From a virus, in the IMG/VR virus record IMGVR_UViG_3300042485_002029, positions 1 through 40,149 of that record: DNA of 40,149 nt, one strand, 5' to 3'. Position numbers and translations under genes: made by a program. Every line of letters begins with the position of its first letter. The stretch's first letter is position 1. Shown in pieces: positions 1 through 7,474 of the stretch. The notes under the pieces were generated by a model. That model worked only from the letters and a program-made list of their open reading frames with translations, was not told where the DNA came from and did not search any database.

Positions 1-312
1 GATATAAAGATTTATCAAGCCATGACTGATGATGTATATGAAAGATTTAATAATATTGACTACCTACATGTTGATGCTGACCACTCATATGATCAGGTCT
101 ATCGTGATCTTGAGCATTATGGAAGTCGGATGAATAAACATAAGAAGTGGGCTATAACTATTCATGATACAAATAACCCTTCTGATGGAGACCATCCGCC
201 TATCGGCTCTTATAAAGCAGCAGTGGATTGGGCATCAGAGAATAATCACGACATGGTGAATTTTCCTGTAGGTTGCGGTACAGCATTAATTATGCCAAGA
301 GTCGGTTTCTAA
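1..312 (+). CDS. SAM-dependent methyltransferase, C-terminal part (5' truncated by window edge)
   Basis: The frame is open from base 1, so the gene begins outside the window; the ATG at 22 is internal. The visible part reads YLHVDADHSYDQVYRDLEHY, a hydrophobic strand, and then IHDTNNP. This is the pattern of the C-terminal half of class I methyltransferases of the Methyltransf_24 / cephalosporin-hydroxylase-like type, where the DADHSY acid and histidine lie at the active site. The glycine-rich SAM loop would be upstream. The stop TAA overlaps the next ATG (TAATG at 310-314), so it is translationally coupled to the next gene. The glycosyltransferases nearby suggest a glycan or small-molecule substrate, which is inference. 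Confidence 0.7.
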   Translation, partial: DIKIYQAMTDDVYERFNNIDYLHVDADHSYDQVYRDLEHYGSRMNKHKKWAITIHDTNNPSDGDHPPIGSYKAAVDWASENNHDMVNFPVGCGTALIMPRVGF

Positions 313-806
313 TGGACAGATGGGAATACCTAGTTAGCAAAGAGTATATGCTCAGACATCATATTTGTGAGTATTTCTTTGGCGACGACTTGGAAGCCGT
401 GATTGATGTGGGCGCTTATAAAAATACTATCAAAACCCATAACAGATTGATTGCTATTGACCCTCTGAAGTCTATCCCAGGAGCCTTTCATGGGTCCGTT
501 CAGGACTGGTTTGAAGGCGGTGTGGGCGATTTAAAACTAACAAACTGTGGAATCATGGCTATGGGGTTAGAAATTGAGGGGGGAGAGTCTGAGTGGGCTT
601 GCTTCAAGGCTATGGTGGATTCTGCTCGGGTGGTTATTGTTGAGTATTCTGTTGAGCATGAGCCTAGTGTGTTGCAGGCGAGTGCTATTGTGGAGTCAAC
701 TGATAAAAGAGTTACTGTGGCAGTAGATTTTGAATTTTGTGATTTGGATTTGCCGGGGTTTGTGCCCCATACAAAGAGAAGACTTATCGTCTTAGAAAGA
801 AAGTAA
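312..806 (+). CDS. Methyltransferase-like protein (FkbM/Rossmann-like)
   Basis: 164 residues. The start chosen is the ATG in the TAATG overlap with the preceding gene. An in-frame start at 273 would bury 40 bases in the upstream gene. Residues ~32-38 (VIDVGAY) followed ~14 residues later by LIAIDP resemble motif I and the acidic loop of a class I SAM methyltransferase. The rest is short for a complete enzyme, and no catalytic motif can be named. It lies between two other methyltransferase-like genes. A degenerate or minimal methyltransferase fold is likely; the substrate is unknown. Confidence 0.55.
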   Translation: MDRWEYLVSKEYMLRHHICEYFFGDDLEAVIDVGAYKNTIKTHNRLIAIDPLKSIPGAFHGSVQDWFEGGVGDLKLTNCGIMAMGLEIEGGESEWACFKAMVDSARVVIVEYSVEHEPSVLQASAIVESTDKRVTVAVDFEFCDLDLPGFVPHTKRRLIVLERK

Positions 807-808
807 TT

Positions 809-1477
809 ATGATTGATTTTATTAAGGAAGAGATGGATGCTATTTATTGGTGGCATCCCATCACCATTGGTGATTATGTAACGCCAGGGCATAATCAGGA
901 AACACCTGACACGTTTGACAATTTGGGTTTGCCAGAAAGTCTAGAGGGTAAGTCGGTTCTTGATATTGGTGCCTGGGATGGGTATTACTCATTTGGTTGC
1001 GAGAAGCTTGGTGCGAAGCGTGTTGTTGCTTCGGATAGTTTTGTTTGGCAACCTAATAATGTGGCTGATTGGAATGTTAGCGATGCTGGTTTTAAGTTCG
1101 CCCACAAGCATTTGGGTTCTAAGGTTGAGCAGTTGTTTGCTTCGGTTGAGGAGTTGGATCCGAAAATTCATGGCAAGTTTGATATTGTTTTGATGCTTGG
1201 TGTTATTTATCATGCGAAGGATCCGATTGGCTATTTGCAGAAGGCTTTTGATATGTCAAATGATTTGGTAATTATTGAAAGCCACGTTGATTTGATGGAT
1301 GCTCCGTATCCGGCTGCACGATATTATGTTCATAATGAGTTGAATAACGATAGTACAAACTTTTGGGGTCCTAATGCGTTGGCTGTTCGTGGAATGATGC
1401 AGGATATTGGGTATAAGGATATTACTGAAAAGGCATTGAAATCGGGTAGAATGATTTTCACAGGAAAGGTGAAGTAA
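809..1477 (+). CDS. CmoB/DUF1698-like SAM-dependent methyltransferase
   Basis: 222 residues. SVLDIGAWDGYYSFGCEKLG (residues ~49-68) is a textbook motif I of a class I methyltransferase, followed by RVVASDSF as the acidic loop and FDIVLMLGVIYHAKDP as motif IV/post-motif. The combination WDGYYSF plus GVIYHxKDP is typical of the DUF1698 family that includes tRNA-modifying CmoB, and of related small-molecule methyltransferases in glycan clusters. The context (glycosyltransferases on both sides) favours methylation of a sugar or similar over tRNA modification, but this is inference. It ends in TAATG, coupled to the RecA-like gene. Confidence 0.75.
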   Translation: MIDFIKEEMDAIYWWHPITIGDYVTPGHNQETPDTFDNLGLPESLEGKSVLDIGAWDGYYSFGCEKLGAKRVVASDSFVWQPNNVADWNVSDAGFKFAHKHLGSKVEQLFASVEELDPKIHGKFDIVLMLGVIYHAKDPIGYLQKAFDMSNDLVIIESHVDLMDAPYPAARYYVHNELNNDSTNFWGPNALAVRGMMQDIGYKDITEKALKSGRMIFTGKVK

Positions 1478-2406
1478 TGCTAGTAGTAGATAAAAGAAAA
1501 GGTGATCATATGCCGATTCATGAGGTCATTCCCACGCCAAGTGTTGGGTTGAATCGTGCGCTTGGCGGAGGTTTGAATACAGGAGCCACTCATTTGTTTT
1601 GGGGAACGCCTTCTGTTGGTAAAACGACGATGTGTTTCAGAATTTTAGCGGAAGCGCAGAGGCGTGGTTATCGCCCTGTAATTATTGACTCAGAGTATTC
1701 GTATAATGATGAGTACGCAAAGAAGTGCGGAGTCAATATTGAGGATGTTGTCGTTATTCAGTCAACTATTGTTGAAGAGATTATGAAAGCATTGATTGGG
1801 TATCTTACGAATGATGTGGAGAAACACATCTTCTTGTTTGACTCACTGTCTAACATTATTAAAGAAGAGTTTTATGATAAGCCTGAGGGTGGTAAGGCAA
1901 TGGGGCTTCAGTCTCGTTCACAGGGTTATCTTCTTCAGAAGCTTGTTAACTATTTGCATAAAGAGCGAAACATTATGCTGTTTGTTGCTCACCAGACAGT
2001 TGACTTGAGTGGTATGTTTGCTGTTACTAAAGCTAAGATGGGTAATACTGTTCACCATAATATGCATAATATTGTGAAGTTGTTCTTGTCAATGTCTTCT
2101 AAGGAAATGGAGCGAGACGATGCTCACACTATTACTTCGCAACGTGCAGTGTGGACAATTGAAAAGACGAAGCAGATTCCGACAATCGGTGCTACAGGAT
2201 TCTATTATGTACTACCACAGGCAGGTCAGATTGACGTTGATCGTGAGATTATTGATATCGCAGTTGAGATGGATATTATTCAACGCCGTGGAGCATGGTA
2301 TTCTTATAACGATAAGAAGTGGAATGGCATGAATGCGATTGACCTGTCAGATGATGATAAGGCGGTCATTCAGAAGCAAATACTTTTGGAGAAAATGGAT
2401 TCGTAA
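1477..2406 (+). CDS. recA-like: RecA-like recombinase (phage RecA/UvsX family)
   Basis: 309 residues. The Walker A loop GTPSVGKTT is at residues 43-51 and the Walker B strand HIFLFDSLSN has D122. The C-terminal segment EIIDIAVEMDIIQRRGAWYSY is a strong RecA/UvsX signature, matching the end of the RecA core. The family polymerises on single-stranded DNA and drives strand exchange for phage recombination and recombination-dependent replication. The ATG at 1477 overlaps the previous stop and has AAAGGTG upstream; the ATG at 1510 is an alternative start that also has a Shine-Dalgarno sequence. It is shorter than bacterial RecA (about 350), as usual for phage versions. Confidence 0.85.
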   Translation: MLVVDKRKGDHMPIHEVIPTPSVGLNRALGGGLNTGATHLFWGTPSVGKTTMCFRILAEAQRRGYRPVIIDSEYSYNDEYAKKCGVNIEDVVVIQSTIVEEIMKALIGYLTNDVEKHIFLFDSLSNIIKEEFYDKPEGGKAMGLQSRSQGYLLQKLVNYLHKERNIMLFVAHQTVDLSGMFAVTKAKMGNTVHHNMHNIVKLFLSMSSKEMERDDAHTITSQRAVWTIEKTKQIPTIGATGFYYVLPQAGQIDVDREIIDIAVEMDIIQRRGAWYSYNDKKWNGMNAIDLSDDDKAVIQKQILLEKMDS

Positions 2407-3654
2407 ATGATTTTTTCAATACATACTGACGATCACATCAGGAGCGGTAAACAGAAGAATGGTTATTCCTACGGGTATAACCGAATTTGTAAGCATTTCT
2501 CCCAGTATCAGCATGATGGTAAAACCTTAAAGGTGACCAGGAATGATCCTCGGTCTCAAATTCAGTTGTTTTATATGGAGCCAGAGTGGTATAACCAAAA
2601 CAACATGACCGACTTGAGGGAGCCTGGGTTTAAAAAGTTTCATGACCATCAATATAAGATACAAGGAACTCACCTAGAAGCAACGAAGGTGTGGAGTCAT
2701 TGGATTGATTCCATGAATGCTGTGGATGAGATTTGGGTAGGTAACTACTTTGCTAGAGACGCTGTTATTAATTCCGGCATCACAACACCGACATATGTTT
2801 TTGAACATGGCATTGATGATATGTGGACTCCAAAACTTCGTGGTCAAGGAAACAAGGTGAGATTCCTTCACGTTGATTCAGGAAGCCCTCGTAAGCGTTC
2901 TGATTTGGTACAAGACGCTTTTATTAAACTGTTTGGTAGCAGAGATGATGTTGAATTAACTTTAAAGTACCACGAGAGTGAAGGCTATAGCGTCTTAGAT
3001 TTGTTCAGCCGTGATGTGATTCGCAGCAATATTAGTAAAATCTATAAAACTCTATCGCAAGATGAAATGGTCAAATTGTTTCATGATCATGACGTACTTG
3101 TATATCCATCAGAGGGCGAAGGCTTTGGATTTATTCCTCTACAAGCCCTTGCAACAGGAATGCCAGTAGTCTCAACAAGTAGATGGTGTTCTTATGATAA
3201 GTATTTCAAAGACAATATCATTGAGTCAAAGCTGGGTAAGACAACCCATACTGGCTATGACCACGGAGAGGTTGTCCTTGCAGACTTTGAGTCTTTAATG
3301 CATTTAATGCAGAACGCTTATGACAATATAAATTCACAATCAGAATCCTTTTATAAACAAGCCGGAGCCGTATATGAAGAATATAACTGGCAGAAAAGAG
3401 TTAACTACATGCTTGATTCTTTAATCAACAGAGTCGGTATTGATATGTTGAAATCTGTATCAATAGAAGAAGACACCACTTCTCGTTTCATATACTTTCA
3501 AAGAGGGATTTCGTACCATACCAAATCTATGGTCACTTTCACAAGGGAAGACCCTCTCCATGTTGTCTCCGCTGAGGAATACAAGAAATTGATATCAATT
3601 GATAACTTTAGGGATCCTACCGAGCAAGAGCTCTCGGATTACCTGAGCTATTAA
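2407..3654 (+). CDS. GT-B glycosyltransferase (GT4-like)
   Basis: 415 residues, starting right after the recA-like stop. The C-terminal half carries VRFLHVDSGSPRKRSDLVQDAF and then VYPSEGEGFGFIPLQALATG (from ~residue 236), the nucleotide-sugar-binding motif of GT4 enzymes. The second Glu of the usual E-x7-E motif is Gln here. A substrate such as UDP- or GDP-sugar is expected; the acceptor may be phage DNA, virion protein or host glycan and cannot be read from sequence. The last ~60 residues (after LDSLINRVG) are an extra domain without a recognised motif. A second enzyme of the same type is at 9100-10167. Confidence 0.8.
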   Translation: MIFSIHTDDHIRSGKQKNGYSYGYNRICKHFSQYQHDGKTLKVTRNDPRSQIQLFYMEPEWYNQNNMTDLREPGFKKFHDHQYKIQGTHLEATKVWSHWIDSMNAVDEIWVGNYFARDAVINSGITTPTYVFEHGIDDMWTPKLRGQGNKVRFLHVDSGSPRKRSDLVQDAFIKLFGSRDDVELTLKYHESEGYSVLDLFSRDVIRSNISKIYKTLSQDEMVKLFHDHDVLVYPSEGEGFGFIPLQALATGMPVVSTSRWCSYDKYFKDNIIESKLGKTTHTGYDHGEVVLADFESLMHLMQNAYDNINSQSESFYKQAGAVYEEYNWQKRVNYMLDSLINRVGIDMLKSVSIEEDTTSRFIYFQRGISYHTKSMVTFTREDPLHVVSAEEYKKLISIDNFRDPTEQELSDYLSY

Positions 3655-3658
3655 CCTG

Positions 3659-3667
3659 TGGTATAAT
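3659..3667 (+). promoter_or_regulatory. Extended -10 promoter TGG-TATAAT
   Basis: A perfect extended -10 (TGG then TATAAT at 3662-3667) lies just after the glycosyltransferase stop. A start point 6-8 bases downstream falls on the ATG at 3673, so the mRNA would be leaderless. No clear TTGACA is seen 17 bases upstream. It likely drives the SNase, methyltransferase and deaminase genes. Confidence 0.6.
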
Positions 3668-3672
3668 TATGC

Positions 3673-3792
3673 ATGGTACTTTTTGTCGTTGTATTGATTA
3701 TTGGAATATCAGCAATTGCTATTCTTCAGGCTAAATTACTTGTTGACGAAGTAAAAGAAAGTGCCAACTTGGAGAAGAAAGATGGCAGATAA
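3673..3792 (+). CDS. Small single-pass membrane protein
   Basis: 39 residues, MVLFVVVLIIGISAIAIL at the N terminus forming one hydrophobic helix of about 20 residues, then a charged tail (KLLVDEVKESANLEKKDGR). No Shine-Dalgarno is present, but a TATAAT ends five bases before the ATG, which fits leaderless translation. It overlaps the SNase gene by 11 bases. The function is unknown; the topology would be N-out or N-in with a short cytoplasmic tail. Confidence 0.55.
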   Translation: MVLFVVVLIIGISAIAILQAKLLVDEVKESANLEKKDGR

Positions 3793-4162
3793 GTTTTGGT
3801 ACACAGCAAAAGTTCTTGGGGTTGTTGACGGAGATACAGTTGATCTCCTTGTTGATGTTGGTTTTGATATTCACTTCCAAATCAGGGTTCGCCTTCATGG
3901 TGTGAATACCCCAGAGAGCAGGACTACCAATAAACTAGAGAAGGCAGCCGGTTTGAAAGCAAAAGAGTTTGTAAAGCATTGGGCGGAAGAAAACCCAGTT
4001 GTTTTTATTAACACAATTGCCGACAAGAAAGAGAAATTTGGTAGAATCCTTGCTAAGATATATTCGGATGAAAAATTATCATCTTGTTTAAATGAAGAAT
4101 TGATCACCAAAGGTTTTGCTAAAGCATACTTCGGTGAGAAAAAAACAGAGTTCACAAGTTAA
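3782..4162 (+). CDS. Staphylococcal-nuclease-like (SNase/thermonuclease) protein
   Basis: 126 residues from the ATG at 3782, which has GGAGAAGAAAG upstream; an earlier in-frame start at 3761 lacks a ribosome site. VVDGDTVDLLVDVG (14-27), IRVRLHGVNTPES (34-46) and FGRILAKI (86-93) match the three conserved blocks of SNase enzymes, which cut DNA and RNA using Ca2+. The arginines R37 and R88 and E45 correspond to catalytic residues. The calcium-binding Asp of GIDTPE is Asn here (GVNTPE), so activity could be altered. No signal peptide is seen, so it would act inside the cell, for example in host DNA breakdown. Confidence 0.75.
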   Translation: MADKFWYTAKVLGVVDGDTVDLLVDVGFDIHFQIRVRLHGVNTPESRTTNKLEKAAGLKAKEFVKHWAEENPVVFINTIADKKEKFGRILAKIYSDEKLSSCLNEELITKGFAKAYFGEKKTEFTS

Positions 4163-4189
4163 ATATTCGCTCTAGTAGAAAGAAAAAAT

Positions 4190-5053
4190 ATGCAAGCAAT
4201 AGATTTGTTTTGCGGTATGGGTGGTGCTTCTCTAGGCATCAAGAATGCTGGATATGATGTAGTCGGCTTTGATGCTTGGAATCACGCTATTGTTTCTCAT
4301 AATAGCAACGATATGCCAGCGGTCAAGATGTCAATCACAGAGACTACAGATTGGATATCTGTTTTGGAAAAGATTGGCATAAAGCCTGGAATTGATTTGC
4401 TGTGGGCGAGTCCTCCATGCCAGCCGTTCTCTCAGGCTAATGGTGGTGCTAAGAGTGTTGATGATTCCAGAGATGGATTCCCTGCCACTATTTCTGCAAT
4501 TAAACAATTGGTTCCAAGACTTGTCGTTATTGAGAATGTAAAAGGTTTGGTGTCAAAGAATAACCTTGTTCATTTTAATAAATATGTCAAGCAGATTGAA
4601 GAGTTGGGTTACTCTGTAAAATGGGAAGTGCTGGATGCTTCTGATTATGGAATACCTCAATCAAGGAAGCGTTGTTTTATGGTTGCAAGGGCTGATTTTG
4701 CAGAACCTGTTTTCCCTGAAAAGAATCCCAACAAGATCACTATGGCTAAAGCATTGAAAAGGCATGACATTCCCCATTGGGCACATCAGCGCCCCTCTAC
4801 GACGATTGTAGGGTCATTTAAGCCCGAAATGGTTGCTCCCCCAACATGGCGTAAACCTGGTGATGGACCAAGACAGAATCAACCCGATGCGATTTTGATT
4901 ACTTTAGAAGAGGCATTGATTTTACAAGGGTTCCCTAAGAAATATACTGTGAGTGGACCAAAGACTGCACAATGGCTTCAGGTCGGGAATGCAGTTCCAC
5001 CAAAAATGGCTCAACTATTAACGGAGGCTAACAAGCAACATGAAAAGAAATGA
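4190..5053 (+). CDS. dcm-like: DNA (cytosine-5-)-methyltransferase
   Basis: 287 residues. All main C5-methyltransferase motifs are visible: motif I DLFCGMGGASLGI (5-17), motif IV SPPCQPFSQ with catalytic C77, motif VI VIENVKGL (E115), motif VIII QSRKRCFMVA, and motif X QVGNAVPPKMA near the C terminus. The target-recognition stretch between VIII and X is very short, so the site is probably simple. No cognate restriction enzyme is adjacent, so self-protection against host restriction is the likely role. Its last 14 bases overlap the next gene. Confidence 0.88.
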   Translation: MQAIDLFCGMGGASLGIKNAGYDVVGFDAWNHAIVSHNSNDMPAVKMSITETTDWISVLEKIGIKPGIDLLWASPPCQPFSQANGGAKSVDDSRDGFPATISAIKQLVPRLVVIENVKGLVSKNNLVHFNKYVKQIEELGYSVKWEVLDASDYGIPQSRKRCFMVARADFAEPVFPEKNPNKITMAKALKRHDIPHWAHQRPSTTIVGSFKPEMVAPPTWRKPGDGPRQNQPDAILITLEEALILQGFPKKYTVSGPKTAQWLQVGNAVPPKMAQLLTEANKQHEKK

Positions 5054-5339
5054 AAAAGAAGAAGCAAAGCGTGATGGTGCAAGACCAGTAAAGAATTCAG
5101 GTCGTGGAATCCGAAAGGGTGATGCGACAATGAATGAGTTTATTATTGATTACAAACACAATGGTAAGACTTTTACTTTAACAAGAGACGCTTGGATCAA
5201 ATTACGGAAAGACGCTTGGAAATCAAATTACAAACATCCTTTAATTTCTGTAGTGCTTGGAGAAGACTCTGACGTAAAAGTTGGTATAATTGAATGGCAT
5301 TTATTAAAAGAATTAATTGAAGGATCAGAATATGAATAA
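5040..5339 (+). CDS. Putative Holliday-junction-resolvase-like endonuclease (small PD-(D/E)XK type)
   Basis: 99 residues. The arrangement RDGARPVKNSGRGIRKGDA, then FIIDYKHNGKTFTLTRDAW and then a helix-strand end, resembles the short phage resolvase-like nucleases. In these a glycine-rich N terminus precedes KGDx-n-(F/Y)xxExK and a SxSLxxxxW segment. The expected E-x-K is D-Y-K here, so catalysis is uncertain. It overlaps the end of the methyltransferase. Recognition is from pattern only. Confidence 0.45.
   Translation: MKRNEKEEAKRDGARPVKNSGRGIRKGDATMNEFIIDYKHNGKTFTLTRDAWIKLRKDAWKSNYKHPLISVVLGEDSDVKVGIIEWHLLKELIEGSEYE
5282..5290 (+). promoter_or_regulatory. Candidate internal extended -10 (TGG-TATAAT)
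   Basis: The same nonamer as at 3659-3667 and 24862-24870 occurs here inside the preceding coding region, about 42 bases before the ATG at 5332. It could start transcription of the small genes and the dCMP deaminase. Being inside a reading frame (codons for Val-Gly-Ile-Ile) it may also be chance. Confidence 0.3.
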
Positions 5340-5475
5340 GAAATTTTTTGCGTATAAGCTTTATGAATTCAGATCATTTGGGGTAATGATTGACTATTGT
5401 GAAAAGCCATATCATGTTGGCTTCTACTTGTACAAGTGGGCAATAGGTATCACTTTTGGGAGTAAGAATGGTTAA
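5332..5475 (+). CDS. Hypothetical 47-residue protein
   Basis: The ATG lies inside the stop region of the previous gene (8-base overlap) and the end overlaps the next gene by 8 bases, which is the packing used throughout this operon. The sequence is aromatic-rich (KKFFAYKLYEF, GFYLYKWAIGITFG). It is not a clear membrane helix. No family is recognised. Confidence 0.5.
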   Translation: MNKKFFAYKLYEFRSFGVMIDYCEKPYHVGFYLYKWAIGITFGSKNG

Positions 5476-5620
5476 CATGCCGGATCTCTCTGACTCTGAA
5501 CAGATTTCAGAGCAAAGAAAGACTATTAAGTTTTGGATTGACCACTGCCATTCTCTAGAGGATAGGATTGAAGACCTGAAGTGCCAACTAAAAATGGCGG
5601 TTGAGAAGGACAATGCATAA
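5468..5620 (+). CDS. Hypothetical 50-residue coiled-coil-like protein
   Basis: Starts 8 bases before the previous stop and ends 8 bases into the deaminase gene. The C-terminal half (FWIDHCHSLEDRIEDLKCQL and on to MAVEKDNA) has heptad-like spacing of Ile, Leu and Met and is probably a short amphipathic helix. No function can be assigned. Confidence 0.5.
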   Translation: MVNMPDLSDSEQISEQRKTIKFWIDHCHSLEDRIEDLKCQLKMAVEKDNA

Positions 5621-6080
5621 AATTCAACCTCCTAACGAAAAAGAGAAGAAATGGCTTAGGTCTGTTGATGAATTATCTAAGATCTTTTCAACCTGCTCCA
5701 GAAGGCAGTATGCATCAATAATAGTAGCAAGCAATGGTCGTGTTGTTGGTATGGGTTACAATGGCGCTCCTGCAGGATTCAAGCACTGCACTGATGGTGG
5801 TTGCCCTAGAGCTTTTACTGACGTTGAGCATGGAAGTGTCTATGACAACTGTGTAGCGATACACGCTGAGGCAAATGCTATTTTATGGAGCGATACCTCT
5901 GCAAGGCAGGGCGGAACTCTATTTGTTAATGGACCTCCATGTTTTAGTTGTGCCAAATTGATTGCAAATTCGGGGATCTCTAAGGTTGTTTTCTATCCCG
6001 ATCAAGAATACGCAAACATTACTGATATACTGATTTTTTTAAACAAAGCAAAAATAAAAATAGCGATAGGAGAAAGATAA
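5613..6080 (+). CDS. Deoxycytidylate (dCMP) deaminase
   Basis: 155 residues from the ATG at 5613 (AGAAGG just upstream). The zinc-site motifs are complete: HAE at 84-86 (zinc His and proton-shuttle Glu) and PPCFSC with C110 and C113. The N-terminal CSRRQYASIIV and GYNGAPAGFKHC blocks are typical of dCMP deaminases (ComEB family). The enzyme converts dCMP to dUMP and so feeds thymidylate synthesis during phage replication. It sits with DNA-metabolism genes. No thymidylate synthase is in the window. Confidence 0.88.
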   Translation: MHKIQPPNEKEKKWLRSVDELSKIFSTCSRRQYASIIVASNGRVVGMGYNGAPAGFKHCTDGGCPRAFTDVEHGSVYDNCVAIHAEANAILWSDTSARQGGTLFVNGPPCFSCAKLIANSGISKVVFYPDQEYANITDILIFLNKAKIKIAIGER

Positions 6081-6081
6081 T

Positions 6082-6402
6082 ATGGCTGACATAGTGGTTG
6101 ACCCAGACTGGCTCGCAAGCCAGATGGGTGATAAGGCTGAGGAATTTATTGAATGCATGAGGATTATTCAGGACATTATTGAGAATCCTAGTGATTATGT
6201 AGGTATGCAGGCAATTAAATATCTAAATGTACTTGCAGCTTATAGAACACAGATGATTGTTAAGTCACAAGCGTTTAAGCGCAGATCAAGCATCATGAAT
6301 GAGCAAGATAAGTTAGTTAATGATATATGGAAGACAATGTATGAAGCATTAAGTGAGAACATTAACGCTCTCAAAATAGCAGCAAAGGGAACATCAAATT
6401 GA
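6082..6402 (+). CDS. Hypothetical phage protein (helical, 106 residues)
   Basis: Begins two bases after the deaminase stop with GGAG nine bases upstream. It is predicted mostly helical (DKAEEFIECMRIIQDIIENP, and KYLNVLAAYRTQMIVKSQ). It is positioned directly before and overlapping the Cas4-like nuclease gene by four bases, so the two may work together, for example as a nuclease partner. No known motif was found. Confidence 0.6.
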   Translation: MADIVVDPDWLASQMGDKAEEFIECMRIIQDIIENPSDYVGMQAIKYLNVLAAYRTQMIVKSQAFKRRSSIMNEQDKLVNDIWKTMYEALSENINALKIAAKGTSN

Positions 6403-7136
6403 AAGCACTAAAGCAACTTAAGAACCCAATAGTGGTTGATAAAGAGCCGGTTATTGAACAACTTATTACAGATGCAATTGATGAGCATTTGCAGAAGAGA
6501 AATAAGCCAGCCTTAAAGAAAGTCAATGGCTTTCATCCAAGTTATACGAACCAATGCCAAAGGTATTGGAACTATCTCTTCCAGGGCGTAGAAGTTCAGA
6601 CTTCTTTCAAATCTCAGACATATCGTATTTTTGACAATGGACACGCTGTTCATGAGAGACTTTACTCCTATTTTAGAGAAATGGGCATCCTTGTAGCAGA
6701 AGAAATCCCTGTAACATACGGTACTCCACCAATTGAAGGCACTGCGGATGGTATCATTGAATGGTACGGTCGTAAATTAATTGAGTTAAAGTCAATTAGT
6801 GCAGAGGGCTTTCATTACAGGCAACTGTATAACAAGCCTAAAGATGACCACTACAGGCAGGCACAGATTTATCTGAGATGTCTGGATTTGGATAGCGGGT
6901 ATGTAATTTATGAAAACAAGAATAACCAAGAAATCCTCCCTGTATTCATAGAGAGGGATGATGCGTTTGTTGATAAGTTATTTAAAAAGTACAACACTAT
7001 CTACACAGATTTTCAAAATGGCGATATGCCAAAGCACCCTTACAAGAGGTCATCTGCGCATTGCGCATCATGTGATCTTGCTGAGATGTGCTGGTCAGAA
7101 GGGGCGCAAAATGAGAGCAAGGAAGAACCGTTTTAA
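6399..7136 (+). CDS. Cas4-like PD-(D/E)XK exonuclease with Fe-S cysteines
   Basis: 245 residues, TTG start overlapping the previous stop, with AAGGGA upstream. Active-site residues of the RecB/Cas4 family line up: H85 in GHAVHE, D117 in GTADG, E129-L-K131 and Q155 in YRQAQIYL. Cysteines C53, C222, C225 and C231 form the one-plus-three arrangement that holds a 4Fe-4S cluster in AddB/Cas4-type nucleases. The likely role is 5' or 3' resection of DNA ends for recombination with the RecA-like protein. No cas1 or cas2 is nearby. Confidence 0.8.
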   Translation: MKALKQLKNPIVVDKEPVIEQLITDAIDEHLQKRNKPALKKVNGFHPSYTNQCQRYWNYLFQGVEVQTSFKSQTYRIFDNGHAVHERLYSYFREMGILVAEEIPVTYGTPPIEGTADGIIEWYGRKLIELKSISAEGFHYRQLYNKPKDDHYRQAQIYLRCLDLDSGYVIYENKNNQEILPVFIERDDAFVDKLFKKYNTIYTDFQNGDMPKHPYKRSSAHCASCDLAEMCWSEGAQNESKEEPF

Positions 7137-7153
7137 TTCTGCTTATGCAGAAT
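7136..7153 (+). repeat. Perfect 7-bp inverted repeat in the intergenic gap
   Basis: ATTCTGC, loop TTAT, GCAGAAT sits between the Cas4-like stop and the next ATG. The same arms (TTCTGC/GCAGAA) recur at 26094-26114 upstream of the tRNA. It could be a weak hairpin or an operator. Confidence 0.4.
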
Positions 7154-7157
7154 AACA

Positions 7158-7466
7158 ATGTTTGATGAAGAAAGCCGGATTTGCTCAAACGAGGATTGTC
7201 TAAAGACATTCAGTGCAAAAGTATATAACGCTATGTACTGTTGTGCTGAATGTCGGAAGAAAGTTACTAATAAAAAACTACTTGATGCTTATTACGAAAA
7301 GAAATTAAATAAGAATAAAAAACGAGTATGTAAAACAAAAGTTTGTACAACGATACTATCAAGCTATAACAAAGAAGATATCTGTGAATCTTGTAAGCAT
7401 GAGAGGTATATTAAAAGACTTATTTCTTGGGGTTGGGATGAAACCAAGCTTAGGAATGAGTTATAA
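7158..7466 (+). CDS. Cysteine-rich zinc-binding-like protein
   Basis: 102 residues with three cysteine groups: CSNEDC (9-14), CCAEC (28-32) and CKTKVC plus CESC further on. The first two groups (Cx4C...CCxxC) look like a zinc ribbon or treble-clef finger. The basic middle section (RKKVTNKKLLDAYYEKKLNKNKKR) suggests nucleic-acid binding. It lies between nuclease genes. The exact family is not recognised. Confidence 0.6.
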   Translation: MFDEESRICSNEDCLKTFSAKVYNAMYCCAECRKKVTNKKLLDAYYEKKLNKNKKRVCKTKVCTTILSSYNKEDICESCKHERYIKRLISWGWDETKLRNEL

Positions 7467-7467
7467 T
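7462..7467 (+). promoter_or_regulatory. -10 box TATAAT, probably leaderless
   Basis: TATAAT overlaps the stop of the preceding gene and ends seven bases before the ATG at 7475. A start point at the usual distance would coincide with the ATG, and no Shine-Dalgarno precedes it. Confidence 0.5.
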
Positions 7468-7474
7468 ATTATCT

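Noticed and set aside
500-892. 130-residue minus-strand frame
   Set aside because: Antisense shadow over two well-supported rightward methyltransferase genes, with no promoter or ribosome site.
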